Positions 25,168-33,630 of a stretch of DNA of 64,000 bases are shown here, in pieces (position 1 is the first letter of the stretch; each line of letters opens with the position of its first letter). The stretch comes from Novosphingobium malaysiense (lineage in GTDB: Bacteria; Pseudomonadota; Alphaproteobacteria; Sphingomonadales; Sphingomonadaceae): positions 392,501 through 456,500 of the forward strand of contig NZ_JTDI01000002.1 of NCBI RefSeq assembly GCF_000802225.1, written 5' to 3'. The notes beneath the pieces were generated by a model. It did no database searches. It was not told the origin of the DNA and was given only the letters and a program-made list of their open reading frames with translations. Made by a program: the position numbers and the translations under genes.

Positions 25168-25920
25168 ATGTCCAAGCCGCTCGAAGGGAAAGTCGCGCTG
25201 GTGACGGGGGCCTCCTCGGGCATCGGTGAAGGGGCTGCGCTGTGTCTTGCCGAAGCCGGAGCGACCGTGGCGATGACGGCGCGCCGTGCCGATCGCCTTG
25301 CGGGGCTGGTCGAGAAGATTGAGGCGATGGGCGGCAAAGCGCTGGCCATTCCCGGCGACATGACCGTGGAAGATCAGGCGCGCGCAGCGGTCGAGGAGAC
25401 CGTGAGCAAGCTCGGCAGCATCGACATTCTCATCAACTCGGCCGGCATCATGGAAGCCGGCGGGATCGAGAATTGCGATACCGAAATCTACCGCAAGGTG
25501 ATCGACATCAACCTGATGGGCACCGTCTACACCTGCGCTGCCGCCGTGCCGCACATGCTGGAGCAGGGCGGGGGCGACATCATCACCATCTCCTCGCTCG
25601 CGGGGCGCAAGGGTGGGCCGATGACCAGCGCCTATTCGGCCAGCAAGCACGCGGTCAATTTCATGACCGATGGCATGCGGCAGGAACTGGGCGACCGGAA
25701 CATCCGCGTCACTACGCTGATGCCCGGTGCGACCGAAACCGAAGTGGGCGACAACATCACCGATCCCAACTGGCGCAAGGCGATCCAGGCGCACGTCGCC
25801 AAGGAAGGCGCCGTGAAGCCGCGCGACATCGGCGAGGCCATCGTCTTCATTCTCGCCATGCCGCGCCGGACCAACATCTCGGAAATCTCGATCCGGCCGA
25901 CCATCGATACCTCGGCGTAA
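25168..25920 (+). CDS. Short-chain dehydrogenase/reductase
   Basis: An NAD(P)-dependent SDR of 250 residues. The Rossmann signature VTGASSGIGEGAALCLAEAG, the NSAG motif (ILINSAGIMEAG), catalytic Ser in ITISSLAGRKG and the YSASK catalytic Tyr/Lys are intact. GGGAG at 25153-25157 favours the ATG at 25168 (MSKPLEGK) over the one at 25159, which is too close. A second SDR follows 43 bases downstream, so they are probably co-transcribed. Substrate unknown. Confidence 0.9.
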   Translation: MSKPLEGKVALVTGASSGIGEGAALCLAEAGATVAMTARRADRLAGLVEKIEAMGGKALAIPGDMTVEDQARAAVEETVSKLGSIDILINSAGIMEAGGIENCDTEIYRKVIDINLMGTVYTCAAAVPHMLEQGGGDIITISSLAGRKGGPMTSAYSASKHAVNFMTDGMRQELGDRNIRVTTLMPGATETEVGDNITDPNWRKAIQAHVAKEGAVKPRDIGEAIVFILAMPRRTNISEISIRPTIDTSA

Positions 25921-25963
25921 GGCCGGTTTCGGCAAACATGATCTGAACAAGGGAGAGCGAACA

Positions 25964-26773
25964 ATGGCCGGAAGGCTTCAGGACAAGGTCTGCGTGATCA
26001 CCGGTGCCGGGTCCGGCATGGGCAAGGCAATGGCCGAACTGTTCCATGCGCAAGGGGCGAAGCTGCTGCTCGCCGACATCTCGGGCAAGCAGGATGAAGT
26101 GGCGGCGGCGCTCGGCGGCGACGCCATTGGCGTCCACTGCGACGTTTCGAACGAGGCGGATGTGCAGGCGATGATCGCTAAGGCCGAGGACAGGTTCGGC
26201 CGGCTCGACGTGCTGTGCAACAATGCGGGGTTCGGCGGCCCCATGGCACCGCTGCACACCCAGACGACCGAAACGTGGGACAAGGTTCACGCCACCAACA
26301 TCAGGGGTGCGTTCCTGGGCATGAAGTACGGCATTACCGCCATGCTCAAGACGGGGGGTGGCGCCATCGTCAACACCACCAGTGCCTCGGGCGTGGTCGG
26401 CTGGAAACACCACAGCGTCTACGGTGCGGCCAAGGCCGGTGTGAACCAGCTCACCAAGACCGCCGCGCTCGATTATTCCGACCAGAATATCCGCATCAAC
26501 GCGATCGCCCCCGGCACGATGTGGACGGGTCTGGTCGAAGCCTCACAGACCCACGCCGAACCTCCGGCCGAATATCCGGTTCTGGCCGGTATCCCGATGG
26601 GCCGCTGGGGGCTGGCCAAGGACATCGCCAACGCCGCGCTCTACCTCGCCAGCGACGAGGCGGCTTACGTGACGGGTGTCATCCTGCCTGTCGATGGCGG
26701 CTATTGCATCGGCTTTTCCGGCATGGGCGCCGAGCGTCCCGGCATCGCCAGCGTCAACACCGACGGAACCTGA
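25964..26773 (+). CDS. Short-chain dehydrogenase/reductase
   Basis: A 269-residue NAD-type SDR with ITGAGSGMGKAMAELF, NNAGFGGP, catalytic Ser in VNTTSASGVVGWK and YGAAKAGV (Tyr/Lys), plus the C-terminal VTGVILPVDGGYCIGFSG typical of classical SDRs. GGGAGAG precedes the ATG by six bases. It forms a two-gene unit with the preceding SDR. The pair may oxidise and reduce successive alcohol/ketone groups of one compound, but nothing identifies it. Confidence 0.9.
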   Translation: MAGRLQDKVCVITGAGSGMGKAMAELFHAQGAKLLLADISGKQDEVAAALGGDAIGVHCDVSNEADVQAMIAKAEDRFGRLDVLCNNAGFGGPMAPLHTQTTETWDKVHATNIRGAFLGMKYGITAMLKTGGGAIVNTTSASGVVGWKHHSVYGAAKAGVNQLTKTAALDYSDQNIRINAIAPGTMWTGLVEASQTHAEPPAEYPVLAGIPMGRWGLAKDIANAALYLASDEAAYVTGVILPVDGGYCIGFSGMGAERPGIASVNTDGT

Positions 26774-26839
26774 AGCTCTTGCGGGGCCAATCCTCGCCTC
26801 GCTCTGTCGGAACCCCATCCGTGCAAGGCGATGCTGCGG

Positions 26840-27241
26840 TTAGAGGTTGGCCCCCGAATTGCGGTGATAGCTCCGGGCCGCGTCGGCGTTCTGGATGTCA
26901 TAGGTGAACCAAGCGTTCTCGCCATGATCGAAGATCTGGACGAGACCGTCGCGCACTTGTGCCGTGTAGAATGTCGACGTGCCGCGGTCGAAGCCTTGTA
27001 TTTTGTCGCCATCGGTTTCGAACGACACGAAAGTCCGGTCGCCGGCATCGTAGAGTTCGGGGAGAGTACCGCCAAACTTGACGCCGCGGTCGCCGTCGAA
27101 GCCCTGCAGTCGATCGCCCCGGCACTCGGCGGCGATCCGCCGATCCCGTCCTGCCGAGTGATCGTAGATTCCGGCAACCTTCTTGCCCGTGGCGAAAGCG
27201 AAGGCAGCAGCGGCCACAAGTGCGCGAGTATGGGATAGCAT
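26840..27241 (-). CDS. Small putative exported protein of unknown function
   Basis: A 133-residue protein. The start is an Ala-rich hydrophobic stretch (SHTRALVAAAAFAFATG) that may be a signal peptide or membrane anchor. The rest is polar with two similar units, DRLQGFDGDRGVKFGGTLPEL and DKIQGFDRGTSTFYTAQV, suggesting a short beta-strand repeat. AGGTGG lies upstream of the ATG. I do not recognise a family. It is convergent with the SDR pair and not obviously linked to it. Confidence 0.6.
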   Translation of the reverse strand: MLSHTRALVAAAAFAFATGKKVAGIYDHSAGRDRRIAAECRGDRLQGFDGDRGVKFGGTLPELYDAGDRTFVSFETDGDKIQGFDRGTSTFYTAQVRDGLVQIFDHGENAWFTYDIQNADAARSYHRNSGANL

Positions 27242-27410
27242 GCGCCCACCTGGCACCGGGATGATCGCCAGATCAAGCCGTCTTTTTACCGGTGCCGTGA
27301 TTGTACCCCGATGGGGCCAGATCGGTCCGAACTGTCCTGGAGATTGTGGCCGAGAGACATCGGAAACAGCTGCCTGGCAGACGCCTGTGAGCGTCTCCGG
27401 AAAGCTGTAC

Positions 27411-27484
27411 TGGAGGCCCGAGCCGGAATCGAACCGGCGTATACGGATTTGCAGTCCGCTGCGTCACCACTCCGCCATCGGGCC
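27411..27484 (-). tRNA. tRNA-Cys (anticodon GCA)
   Basis: On the minus strand the sequence folds into a cloverleaf: 7-bp acceptor GGCCCGA/TCGGGCC, anticodon arm GCGGACTGCAAATCCGT with GCA, T-arm GCCGGTTCGATTCCGGC, discriminator U and encoded CCA. A small hairpin (AGACGC/GCGTCT, 27379-27396) lies just downstream and could end transcription. Confidence 0.95.
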
Positions 27485-27690
27485 ATCCGTGTGGAGGAAT
27501 GCGCGCCTAGCAACGGATCGGGCGGGGTGCAACTCAGATTCGCGCGTTGTGCCGGAAATCGCGCGCAGGCGTTTGCCGGCAAGGCCTGGGAAAGGGGCAT
27601 GCCGTGGAGTGGCCCGGTGGGTCTGCCCTTTCTTTCAGCATCTTCCTGCCGCTATGATGCCTGCCGAACCGTTCCCTGAACCGCGGAGCT

Positions 27691-28212
27691 ATGACTATGA
27701 TACTAGGGGCCGTCCTCGCCGGCGGAATGTCGAGCCGCTTTGGCAGCGACAAGGCGCTGGCCGAAGTGGATGGGCATACGCTCCTCACCCTGGCCGTCGA
27801 TGCCCTCGCGGGAATGTGCGAGCATGTGATCGTCGTGGGGCGCGAAACGGCACCCGCACCGACCGTGCCCGATTGGCCGCGTCCGGGAATGGGGCCGCTT
27901 GGCGGACTGGCGGCGGCGCTGCACCATGCGGCGGACGAAGGCTACGAGACGGTGCTGAGCTGCGGAGTCGATGCCATCGCCTTGCCGGACGATCTTCTGC
28001 GGCGGTTGTCCCCCGCACCGGCGTGTCTTTCCGCACAACCGGTGATAGGGCAATGGCCCGCCTCGGCTGCGGCAGTGCTCGAGACGCTTTTAAACAGCGA
28101 CGAACGTCACTCGATGTTTCGCTTTGCCGAGATGATCGGTGCGCGCAAGGTCGAGACCGCCAAGCCGATCCCGAATATCAATACGCCCGCCGATCTCGCG
28201 GCACTTTCATAG
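27691..28212 (+). CDS. mobA: Molybdenum cofactor guanylyltransferase
   Basis: Adds GMP to molybdopterin to make the guanine dinucleotide form used by the DMSO reductase family. The 173-residue protein starts GAVLAGGMSSRFGSDKALAEVDG, the nucleotidyltransferase signature, and has GPLGGLAAALHHAADEGYETVLSCGVDA for the catalytic metal site. An internal ATG two codons later could equally be the start. It is short but within the lower range for the family. It converges with the winged-helix regulator, overlapping by six bases. Confidence 0.87.
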   Translation: MTMILGAVLAGGMSSRFGSDKALAEVDGHTLLTLAVDALAGMCEHVIVVGRETAPAPTVPDWPRPGMGPLGGLAAALHHAADEGYETVLSCGVDAIALPDDLLRRLSPAPACLSAQPVIGQWPASAAAVLETLLNSDERHSMFRFAEMIGARKVETAKPIPNINTPADLAALS

Positions 28213-28944
28213 CCCGGCTGAGGCTTGGTTCTGAGGTAGCAGCGGCAAGGAATCGATCTCGCGCTCGGCGCCTCGGGTGCTGACCTCTTCCGCAATCCGC
28301 AGGCTGTAGCCTCCTTCGGAAGCGGTCTCAATGACGCCGACGAGGCCGGCAAAGCCCAGTTTGCGCCGCAAGCGCGACATGTGGACCGCTATGCTGTTGG
28401 TTTCGGGAACGAAGCCCATGCGCCAGACGTCGTGGATCAGGGCCTGCTTGCTGACGGTTCGATTGGGACTGTCGGCCAGACGCCAGATAAGGGCGAATTC
28501 ACGCGGATTGAGATTGAGGGGCTTGCCGTTGCCGTATCCTTCCCGGGCGAGGAGATCGAGCTCGAGATTGCCGATCCGGCGCAGGCGGGGAAGCCAGTTG
28601 AGGCATTCTGCCACGCGACCGGCGCGCGCATCGAGTTCTTCGATCGAAAGCGTGTCGGGCAGCGCATCGCCGAATCCCATCTGAATTAGCGTCGCACGTT
28701 CGTGCGGGCGCTTCACCCCGGTGACCACGATCAGCCTCCGTTCGGTCGCGGCATAGGAGGAAAGCACTTTCATCCAGGAGATGCTGTCGAGCTCTCCGGC
28801 GTTGACAATCCCGACGCAGCCCGTGGTCGGGTCGGGTTCCAGGCACCACTTTCGGCGGCGCAGGTCCAGAGCCGAGGGAAGTGGTCCTTCCCCCAGCCAG
28901 CAAAAACGGAAAGACGTCCTTCCGTAAGAGTCCGACGAGCCCAT
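28207..28944 (-). CDS. OmpR-type winged-helix regulator with degenerate receiver-like N-terminus
   Basis: A 245-residue protein. Residues about 125-215 are an OmpR/PhoB-type DNA-binding domain (LNPREFALIWRLADSPNRTVSKQALIHDVW, HMSRLRRKLGF, SEGGYSL). The first 110 residues resemble a receiver in length, with GIVNAGELDSISW where the phospho-Asp would be, but no acidic triad is evident, so control by phosphorylation is doubtful. GGGGGATC precedes the ATG. No sensor kinase is adjacent. A perfect short inverted repeat in its upstream region (29022-29036) could be an autoregulatory site. Confidence 0.8.
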   Translation of the reverse strand: MGSSDSYGRTSFRFCWLGEGPLPSALDLRRRKWCLEPDPTTGCVGIVNAGELDSISWMKVLSSYAATERRLIVVTGVKRPHERATLIQMGFGDALPDTLSIEELDARAGRVAECLNWLPRLRRIGNLELDLLAREGYGNGKPLNLNPREFALIWRLADSPNRTVSKQALIHDVWRMGFVPETNSIAVHMSRLRRKLGFAGLVGVIETASEGGYSLRIAEEVSTRGAEREIDSLPLLPQNQASAGL

Positions 28945-29021
28945 TGATCCCCCATCTTGTCGTCCACTGTGACGGAGGAAGGATCGGCGCAGCGAGGGCT
29001 GCGAACAACACGTATAATCTT

Positions 29022-29036
29022 ACAGGAAGTACCTGT
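29022..29036. promoter_or_regulatory. Short inverted repeat ACAGG-N5-CCTGT
   Basis: A perfect 5-bp dyad with 5-base centre in the 121-base gap between the aminotransferase and the winged-helix regulator. An AT-rich TATAAT-like stretch (29013-29018) lies beside it. Candidate operator/promoter of the regulator; weak on its own. Confidence 0.3.
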
Positions 29037-29065
29037 GGTTTTTCCCCATGTTATGGGAATTTCTC

Positions 29066-30265
29066 TCAGGAAGCCGGCCCATTTACACCCATGGAGGCCA
29101 GATAGCGCTTCACATTGCGCGCCGCCTGGCGCAGGCGCTGTTCGTTTTCGACCATGGCAATCCGGACGAAACCCTCGCCGTCCTCGCCATAGCCCACACC
29201 TGGCGCGACGGCGACTTCGGCGTGGGTGAGGAGCTGCTTGGAGAATTCGAGGCTGCCCATTTCCTTGAGCGCAGGCGGAAGCGGCGCCCAGGCGAACATG
29301 GAGGCCTTGGGGCTGGGGATTTCCCACCCAGCGCGGCCGAAGGCTTCGACCATGACGTCGCGCCGCTTCTGGTAGAGCTGGCGATTCCGCTCGACGATAT
29401 CCTGCGGTCCGTTGAGCGCGGCGCAGGCGGCGGCCTGGATCGGCGTAAAGGCGCCATAGTCGAGGTAGGACTTCACGCGGGTCATTGCCGCGATCAGCCG
29501 CTGGTTGCCCACGGCGAAGCCCATGCGCCACCCTGCCATCGAATAGGTCTTGCTCATCGAGGTGAACTCGACCGCCACGTCCTTGGCGCCGGGGACCTCC
29601 AGGATCGAACGGGTCGGATTGCCGTCGTAATAGAGTTCGGAATAGGCAAGGTCTGACAGCACCCAGACCTTGTTCTCCTTGGCCCAGGCGACGAGGCGCT
29701 CGTAGAAGGCAAGATCCACCGTCTCCGCCGTCGGGTTGGAAGGATAGTTGACCACCAGGATGGACGGGCGCGGCACGGTGAAAGCCATCGCCCGGTCCAG
29801 CGAATGCCAGTAGCGTTCGTCCGGCGTGGTCGGGACCGAGCGGATCGTGGCGCCGGCAATGATGAACCCGAAGGTATGGATCGGGTAGCTGGGATTGGGG
29901 GCCAGCACGACGTCACCTGGCGCGGTGATCGCGGTGGCCAGGCTGGCAAGGCCTTCCTTGGATCCCATGGTGACGACGACTTCGCTTTCCGGGTCGACGT
30001 CGACACCGAAACGGTTGGCGTAATAGTTGGCTTGGGCGCGGCGTAGGCCGGGGATGCCCTTGGATTGCGAATAGCCATGGGCATCCGGCTTGCGGGCCAC
30101 TTCGCACAGCTTGTCGATCACGTGATCGGGCGGCGGCAGATCGGGATTGCCCATGCCGAGGTCGATGATGTCCTTGCCCGCCTGGCGTGCTGCATGCCGC
30201 ATCGCGTTGACTTCGGCGATGACATAGGGCGGCAGTCGCTTGATGCGGTAGAACTCGTCTTCCAT
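29066..30265 (-). CDS. Class I/II PLP-dependent aminotransferase (LL-diaminopimelate/alanine aminotransferase type)
   Basis: Cytosolic PLP enzyme of 399 residues. The opening EDEFYRIKRLPPYVIAEVNAMRHAARQAGKDIIDLGMGNPDLP is typical of the AlaA/AlaC group. PLP-binding residues appear in NYPSNPTAETVD, LSDLAYSELYYDG and the Schiff-base Lys in SMSKTYSMAGWRMGF. The start at 30265 is chosen because AAAGAGGTC precedes it. A longer frame to 30340 has no site. Most likely it makes alanine or another amino acid from a 2-oxoacid; exact specificity cannot be read. It is divergent from phaC. Confidence 0.9.
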   Translation of the reverse strand: MEDEFYRIKRLPPYVIAEVNAMRHAARQAGKDIIDLGMGNPDLPPPDHVIDKLCEVARKPDAHGYSQSKGIPGLRRAQANYYANRFGVDVDPESEVVVTMGSKEGLASLATAITAPGDVVLAPNPSYPIHTFGFIIAGATIRSVPTTPDERYWHSLDRAMAFTVPRPSILVVNYPSNPTAETVDLAFYERLVAWAKENKVWVLSDLAYSELYYDGNPTRSILEVPGAKDVAVEFTSMSKTYSMAGWRMGFAVGNQRLIAAMTRVKSYLDYGAFTPIQAAACAALNGPQDIVERNRQLYQKRRDVMVEAFGRAGWEIPSPKASMFAWAPLPPALKEMGSLEFSKQLLTHAEVAVAPGVGYGEDGEGFVRIAMVENEQRLRQAARNVKRYLASMGVNGPAS

Positions 30266-30459
30266 GACCTCTTTGATTCCATAAGTTGACGCGGCATGAG
30301 CGCCGCTCGGTCCCTGTAGGGGATTACGCTCGTTGCGCAAATCCTCGATCGTTGCAAAGATTGTATCACGAAGTGCTGCCGGTGGTGCCCGTTAGGGACT
30401 CGACACGGATCGTTCTGCGGGCCACATGCGGCAATGCACACCAAGGAGTTCGATTGCCC

Positions 30460-32322
30460 ATGGCGAGCGACGCCAGTGATTTGCTTAGCGACGTCTTGAA
30501 CACCCAGACCGAGAGCCTCGCCACCCTGTTTGGCGCCATGGTCCCCGCCGCAGGCACGCCGGAAGCGGAAAGTGCTATGCAATGGTCGCAGATTGCCGCC
30601 CGGATGCACACGATCTGGACCGAATATCAGGTCGAGCAGTTGGAAAAGGTCAAGGACAGACCGCCGCACTACGCCGATCCGGTGAAGTGGATCGCCACGG
30701 CAGAGGCCGTTTTCCGGCAATTGCCGCTCGCCGACCCGAAAGTGCAGCAGAACTTGTGGGAAGAGGGGATTGCCCTCGTCAATTCCGTGCTCGGGCAATA
30801 TGGCCTGGGGCCGCAAGGATCCGCAAAGGCAGGCGGGGAGCCCGAATTGCCGCGCCGGGACCGTCGTTTTGCCGATCCCGAATGGCGCAACCAGCCATTC
30901 TTCGCTCTGCTCCACCAGCTCTATTTGCTGCTGAGCGACAACATCAAGGGAATGGCGTCCGCCGTCGAAGGGCTGGAACCGGCGCGCAAGGCGCAACTCG
31001 AGTTCGCGACCAGCGCCATCGTCGATGCCCTGAGCCCGGCGAATTTCCCGCTCACGAATCCGGTCGTCCTGGGCAAGGCGACGGAGACCAGGGGCGAAAG
31101 CCTGGTGCGCGGCCTCCAGAACATGCTGGACGACATGCGCAAGGGCCAGCTCACGCACAGCCGCCCCGGCGCCTTCGTGCTGGGCGAGAACATCGCCGTG
31201 ACGCCCGGCAAGGTGGTTTTCGAAACGCCGCTTTTTCAACTCATCCAGTACACCCCCACGACAGACAAGGTGCTCAAGACGCCGCTGGTGATCTTCCCGC
31301 CGTGGATCAACCGCTTCTACATCCTCGACCTGAATGCCAAGAAAAGCTTCGTGCGTTGGGCCGTGGAGCAGGGGCTCACCGTGTTCATGGTCTCGTGGAA
31401 ATCGGCCGATGCCTCGATGGCGGACCTTGTCTGGGACGACTACATCAATGCTCAGATCGAGGCGATCGACGTCGTCCGGGACCGGCTCAAGGTCCCTTCG
31501 GTCAACACCATCGGCTATTGTGTCGCGGGCACGACGCTGGCCGCCACGCTGGCGGTGCTGGCGCGAAAGGGCGAAGCCGACAAGGTCGCCAGCGCGACAT
31601 TCTTCACCGCACAGGTCGACTTCGAAGAGGCCGGCGATCTCAAGCATTTCGTCGACGACCAGCAGATAGAGACCGTCGGCAAGCTGTCGCCGGAGGGCTA
31701 TCTCGACGGGCGGTATCTGGCCGCCACCTTCAACGCCCTGCGGGGTAACGATCTCATCTGGAATTACGTCGAGAAAAATTACCTCAAGGGCGAGGACCAT
31801 CCCGCCTTCGACCTGCTCCACTGGAACGGGGACGTCACCAATCTGCCGGCGCGCTGGCACCGGGACTATCTGCGCGATCTCTACCGCGACAACCGGATGG
31901 TCGTGCCGGATTCTCTCCAGGCCTGCAATGTACCGATCGACCTGCGCCGCATTGCCACACCGGTCTATATACAGGCCGGGCGCGAGGACCATATCGCACC
32001 GCCGCAAAGTGTCTGGAAGTTGACCCATCACCTGTCGGGGCCGTGGACATTCCTGCTGGCGGGGTCGGGCCACATAGCGGGTGTCGTCAACCCCCCGTCC
32101 TCGGGGAAATACCAGTACTGGATCAACGAGGGATCGCCCGAAACGCTGGAGGATTTCGTCGCCGGCGCGAACGAGCATCCTGGCAGCTGGTGGCCGCATT
32201 GGGGACAATGGGTCGAAGCCCTGGATCCGACCCGCGTCCCGGCTCGCGGCAAGCGGCGTCCCGGCGGCCGCGGCGACCGCGTGATCGAGGACGCACCCGG
32301 CCGCTACGTCGCGCAGCGCTGA
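30460..32322 (+). CDS. phaC: Polyhydroxyalkanoate synthase, class I
   Basis: Polymerises (R)-3-hydroxyacyl-CoA into PHA on the granule surface. The 620-residue length fits class I. The lipase-like box reads GYCVAGTTL with nucleophile C354 (many class I enzymes have GYCVGG). The catalytic Asp is in QAGREDHIAP and the His in GSGHIAGVVNPP. The conserved FPPWINRFYILDL and MVSWKSADASM are present. AAGGAG (30443-30448) lies 11 bases before the ATG; an in-frame TTG at 30454 is 5 bases from it and could be used instead. GCAATGCACAC at 30431-30441 resembles, on the opposite strand, the word found upstream of phaP and phaZ. Confidence 0.95.
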   Translation: MASDASDLLSDVLNTQTESLATLFGAMVPAAGTPEAESAMQWSQIAARMHTIWTEYQVEQLEKVKDRPPHYADPVKWIATAEAVFRQLPLADPKVQQNLWEEGIALVNSVLGQYGLGPQGSAKAGGEPELPRRDRRFADPEWRNQPFFALLHQLYLLLSDNIKGMASAVEGLEPARKAQLEFATSAIVDALSPANFPLTNPVVLGKATETRGESLVRGLQNMLDDMRKGQLTHSRPGAFVLGENIAVTPGKVVFETPLFQLIQYTPTTDKVLKTPLVIFPPWINRFYILDLNAKKSFVRWAVEQGLTVFMVSWKSADASMADLVWDDYINAQIEAIDVVRDRLKVPSVNTIGYCVAGTTLAATLAVLARKGEADKVASATFFTAQVDFEEAGDLKHFVDDQQIETVGKLSPEGYLDGRYLAATFNALRGNDLIWNYVEKNYLKGEDHPAFDLLHWNGDVTNLPARWHRDYLRDLYRDNRMVVPDSLQACNVPIDLRRIATPVYIQAGREDHIAPPQSVWKLTHHLSGPWTFLLAGSGHIAGVVNPPSSGKYQYWINEGSPETLEDFVAGANEHPGSWWPHWGQWVEALDPTRVPARGKRRPGGRGDRVIEDAPGRYVAQR

Positions 32323-32451
32323 ACCGGCCAGGCAATGCCCTGCGAGCATTACGGATAGAGGCGGAACATCTCTTCGCCTAAACGGTAATACTTCGGGACT
32401 TGGGCAAGGCTGGCCTGGAAGACCGTCTGCGGCGAACGCTTCAGACGCCCG

Positions 32452-32531
32452 TTTGTGCACTGCAACATAAATTGTGCAGTGCACAAATTTCCATTTGACT
32501 TCGCGCCTGCACAAACCTATTTTGCAACGCA
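32452..32531. promoter_or_regulatory. PhaR-like operator cluster upstream of the phasin gene
   Basis: Two exact 13-base inverted arms (32452-32464 and 32475-32487), each containing TGC-N3-GCA (TGCACTGCA and TGCAGTGCA), lie directly upstream of the phasin -35 box. A third TGC-N3-GCA (TGCAACGCA, 32523-32531) sits at the -10/start of transcription. PhaR repressors are reported to bind CTGC-N3/4-GCAG-type sites at phasin promoters, so this is the expected place. No phaR gene is in the window. Confidence 0.65.
32495..32523 (+). promoter_or_regulatory. Sigma-70-type promoter of the phasin gene
   Basis: TTGACT (32495-32500), a 17-base spacer, and TATTTT (32518-32523). Transcription would start near 32530, giving a leader of about 95 bases before the phasin ATG at 32624. 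Confidence 0.6.
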
Positions 32532-32537
32532 GCAACG

Positions 32538-32624
32538 ATGAGTCGAATCACGTACGCATCACACATTGGTCGGGGGTGTCCCTTTCCCAATGGGGTGCAT
32601 CACTCGATTGCCGGGATTGTCTAA
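32538..32624 (+). CDS. Possible 28-codon upstream ORF coupled to the phasin start
   Basis: ATG at 32538 opens a 28-codon frame (MSRITYASHIGRG...) whose TAA overlaps the phasin start codon as TAATG. No Shine-Dalgarno precedes it, and it begins about 8 bases from the predicted transcription start, so it would be nearly leaderless. Its role could be translational coupling, since the phasin ATG itself has only a weak site (CGGGA). It may equally be a chance frame. Confidence 0.35.
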   Translation: MSRITYASHIGRGCPFPNGVHHSIAGIV

Positions 32625-33616
32625 TGGCTGCCAATGAAGACCCGAAGGACATAGCTTCAGCAGACAAGGCCTATCAGGCTGCTGTCGAAGCTACGCCGAT
32701 CAAGGCGGCGGAATCCACCAGCAAGGTGGATTCTGCAAAGGAGCCCGAGGCCAAGGCGGCTCCCGCCAAGCCGGCAGAGACGAAACCGGAGCCAAAGGGT
32801 GCCAAGGTCGAGCCGGGTCCGGCCGCAACGAAGGCCAAACCGGCGACGGCCAGCCGCAAGGCAGCGGCAAAGCCCAAACCGAAGTCGGCGAAAGCCAAGC
32901 CTGCAGCCAAGGCGACACCGAAGGCGGCTGCAAAGCCTGCTGAAACGGCGAAGCCCGTTGCAAAGACCAAACCGGTGGCGAAAGCCAAGCCGGCCAAGAA
33001 AAAGGAAGTTCCGGTGAAGGCTGCGGCGCCCAAACCGGCTGTCAAGGTTGCCGGGGCAAAGGACAAGGCGGTTTCCGCCGCGACCACCAGCCCCAAGGCA
33101 GCCGCCCCCAAGGCGGCGAAGCCCGCTGCAAAGCCCGCGTTCGCAGAATTTTTCAGCAACTTCATGCTCGAGGACAAGACAATGGATATGAGCGCTAATT
33201 TTTCCGGTTTCCAGGATGCAATGACCGAGGCCCAGGCCAAGGCGAAGGACGTGTTCGAGAAGAGCACCAAGATGTTCGGCGAAGCCGGCGATTTCGCCAA
33301 GGGCAATGTCGAAGCGGTCATGGAATCCAGCAAGATCATGGCCGAGGGCATGCAGTCGCTCGGTTCGGAAATCGTGACCGAGAGCCGCAGTGCCTTCGAG
33401 ACCATGAGTGGCGACATCAAGGAACTCGCCGCTGCCAAGTCGCCCACCGACTTCTTCAAGATCCAGGGCGACATGATGCGCAAGAGCTTCGATAGTGCCG
33501 TGGCCTACAGCTCCAAGAACAGCGAAGCCATGCTCAAGCTTGCCAGCGACGTGATGGCGCCGATTTCGGGCCGCGTCAGCATGGCGATGGAAAAGGCCCG
33601 CTCCACTTCGCTCTGA
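32624..33616 (+). CDS. Phasin with an N-terminal Lys/Ala/Pro-rich, histone H1-like region
   Basis: A 330-residue PHA-granule-associated protein. Residues about 20-180 are almost entirely Ala, Lys, Pro and Thr in AKPK/AAKP-type repeats, highly basic and probably disordered. Residues about 187-330 form the phasin_2 domain (SANFSGFQDAMTEAQAKAKDVFEKSTKMFG, ending with MAPISGRVSMAMEKA). Phasins cover granules and help set their number and size. The basic region resembles the DNA-binding tail of PhaF, which suggests tethering to the nucleoid; this is inference. An internal ATG at 33182 could produce the bare phasin domain. The gene follows phaC by 301 bases and has its own promoter and operator sites. 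Confidence 0.85.
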   Translation: MAANEDPKDIASADKAYQAAVEATPIKAAESTSKVDSAKEPEAKAAPAKPAETKPEPKGAKVEPGPAATKAKPATASRKAAAKPKPKSAKAKPAAKATPKAAAKPAETAKPVAKTKPVAKAKPAKKKEVPVKAAAPKPAVKVAGAKDKAVSAATTSPKAAAPKAAKPAAKPAFAEFFSNFMLEDKTMDMSANFSGFQDAMTEAQAKAKDVFEKSTKMFGEAGDFAKGNVEAVMESSKIMAEGMQSLGSEIVTESRSAFETMSGDIKELAAAKSPTDFFKIQGDMMRKSFDSAVAYSSKNSEAMLKLASDVMAPISGRVSMAMEKARSTSL

Positions 33617-33630
33617 GGCGGACTAGCCGT

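Noticed and set aside
30118..32535. 805-codon minus frame opposite phaC
   Set aside because: phaC is unambiguous on the plus strand. The opposing frame is a mirror of its codon bias.
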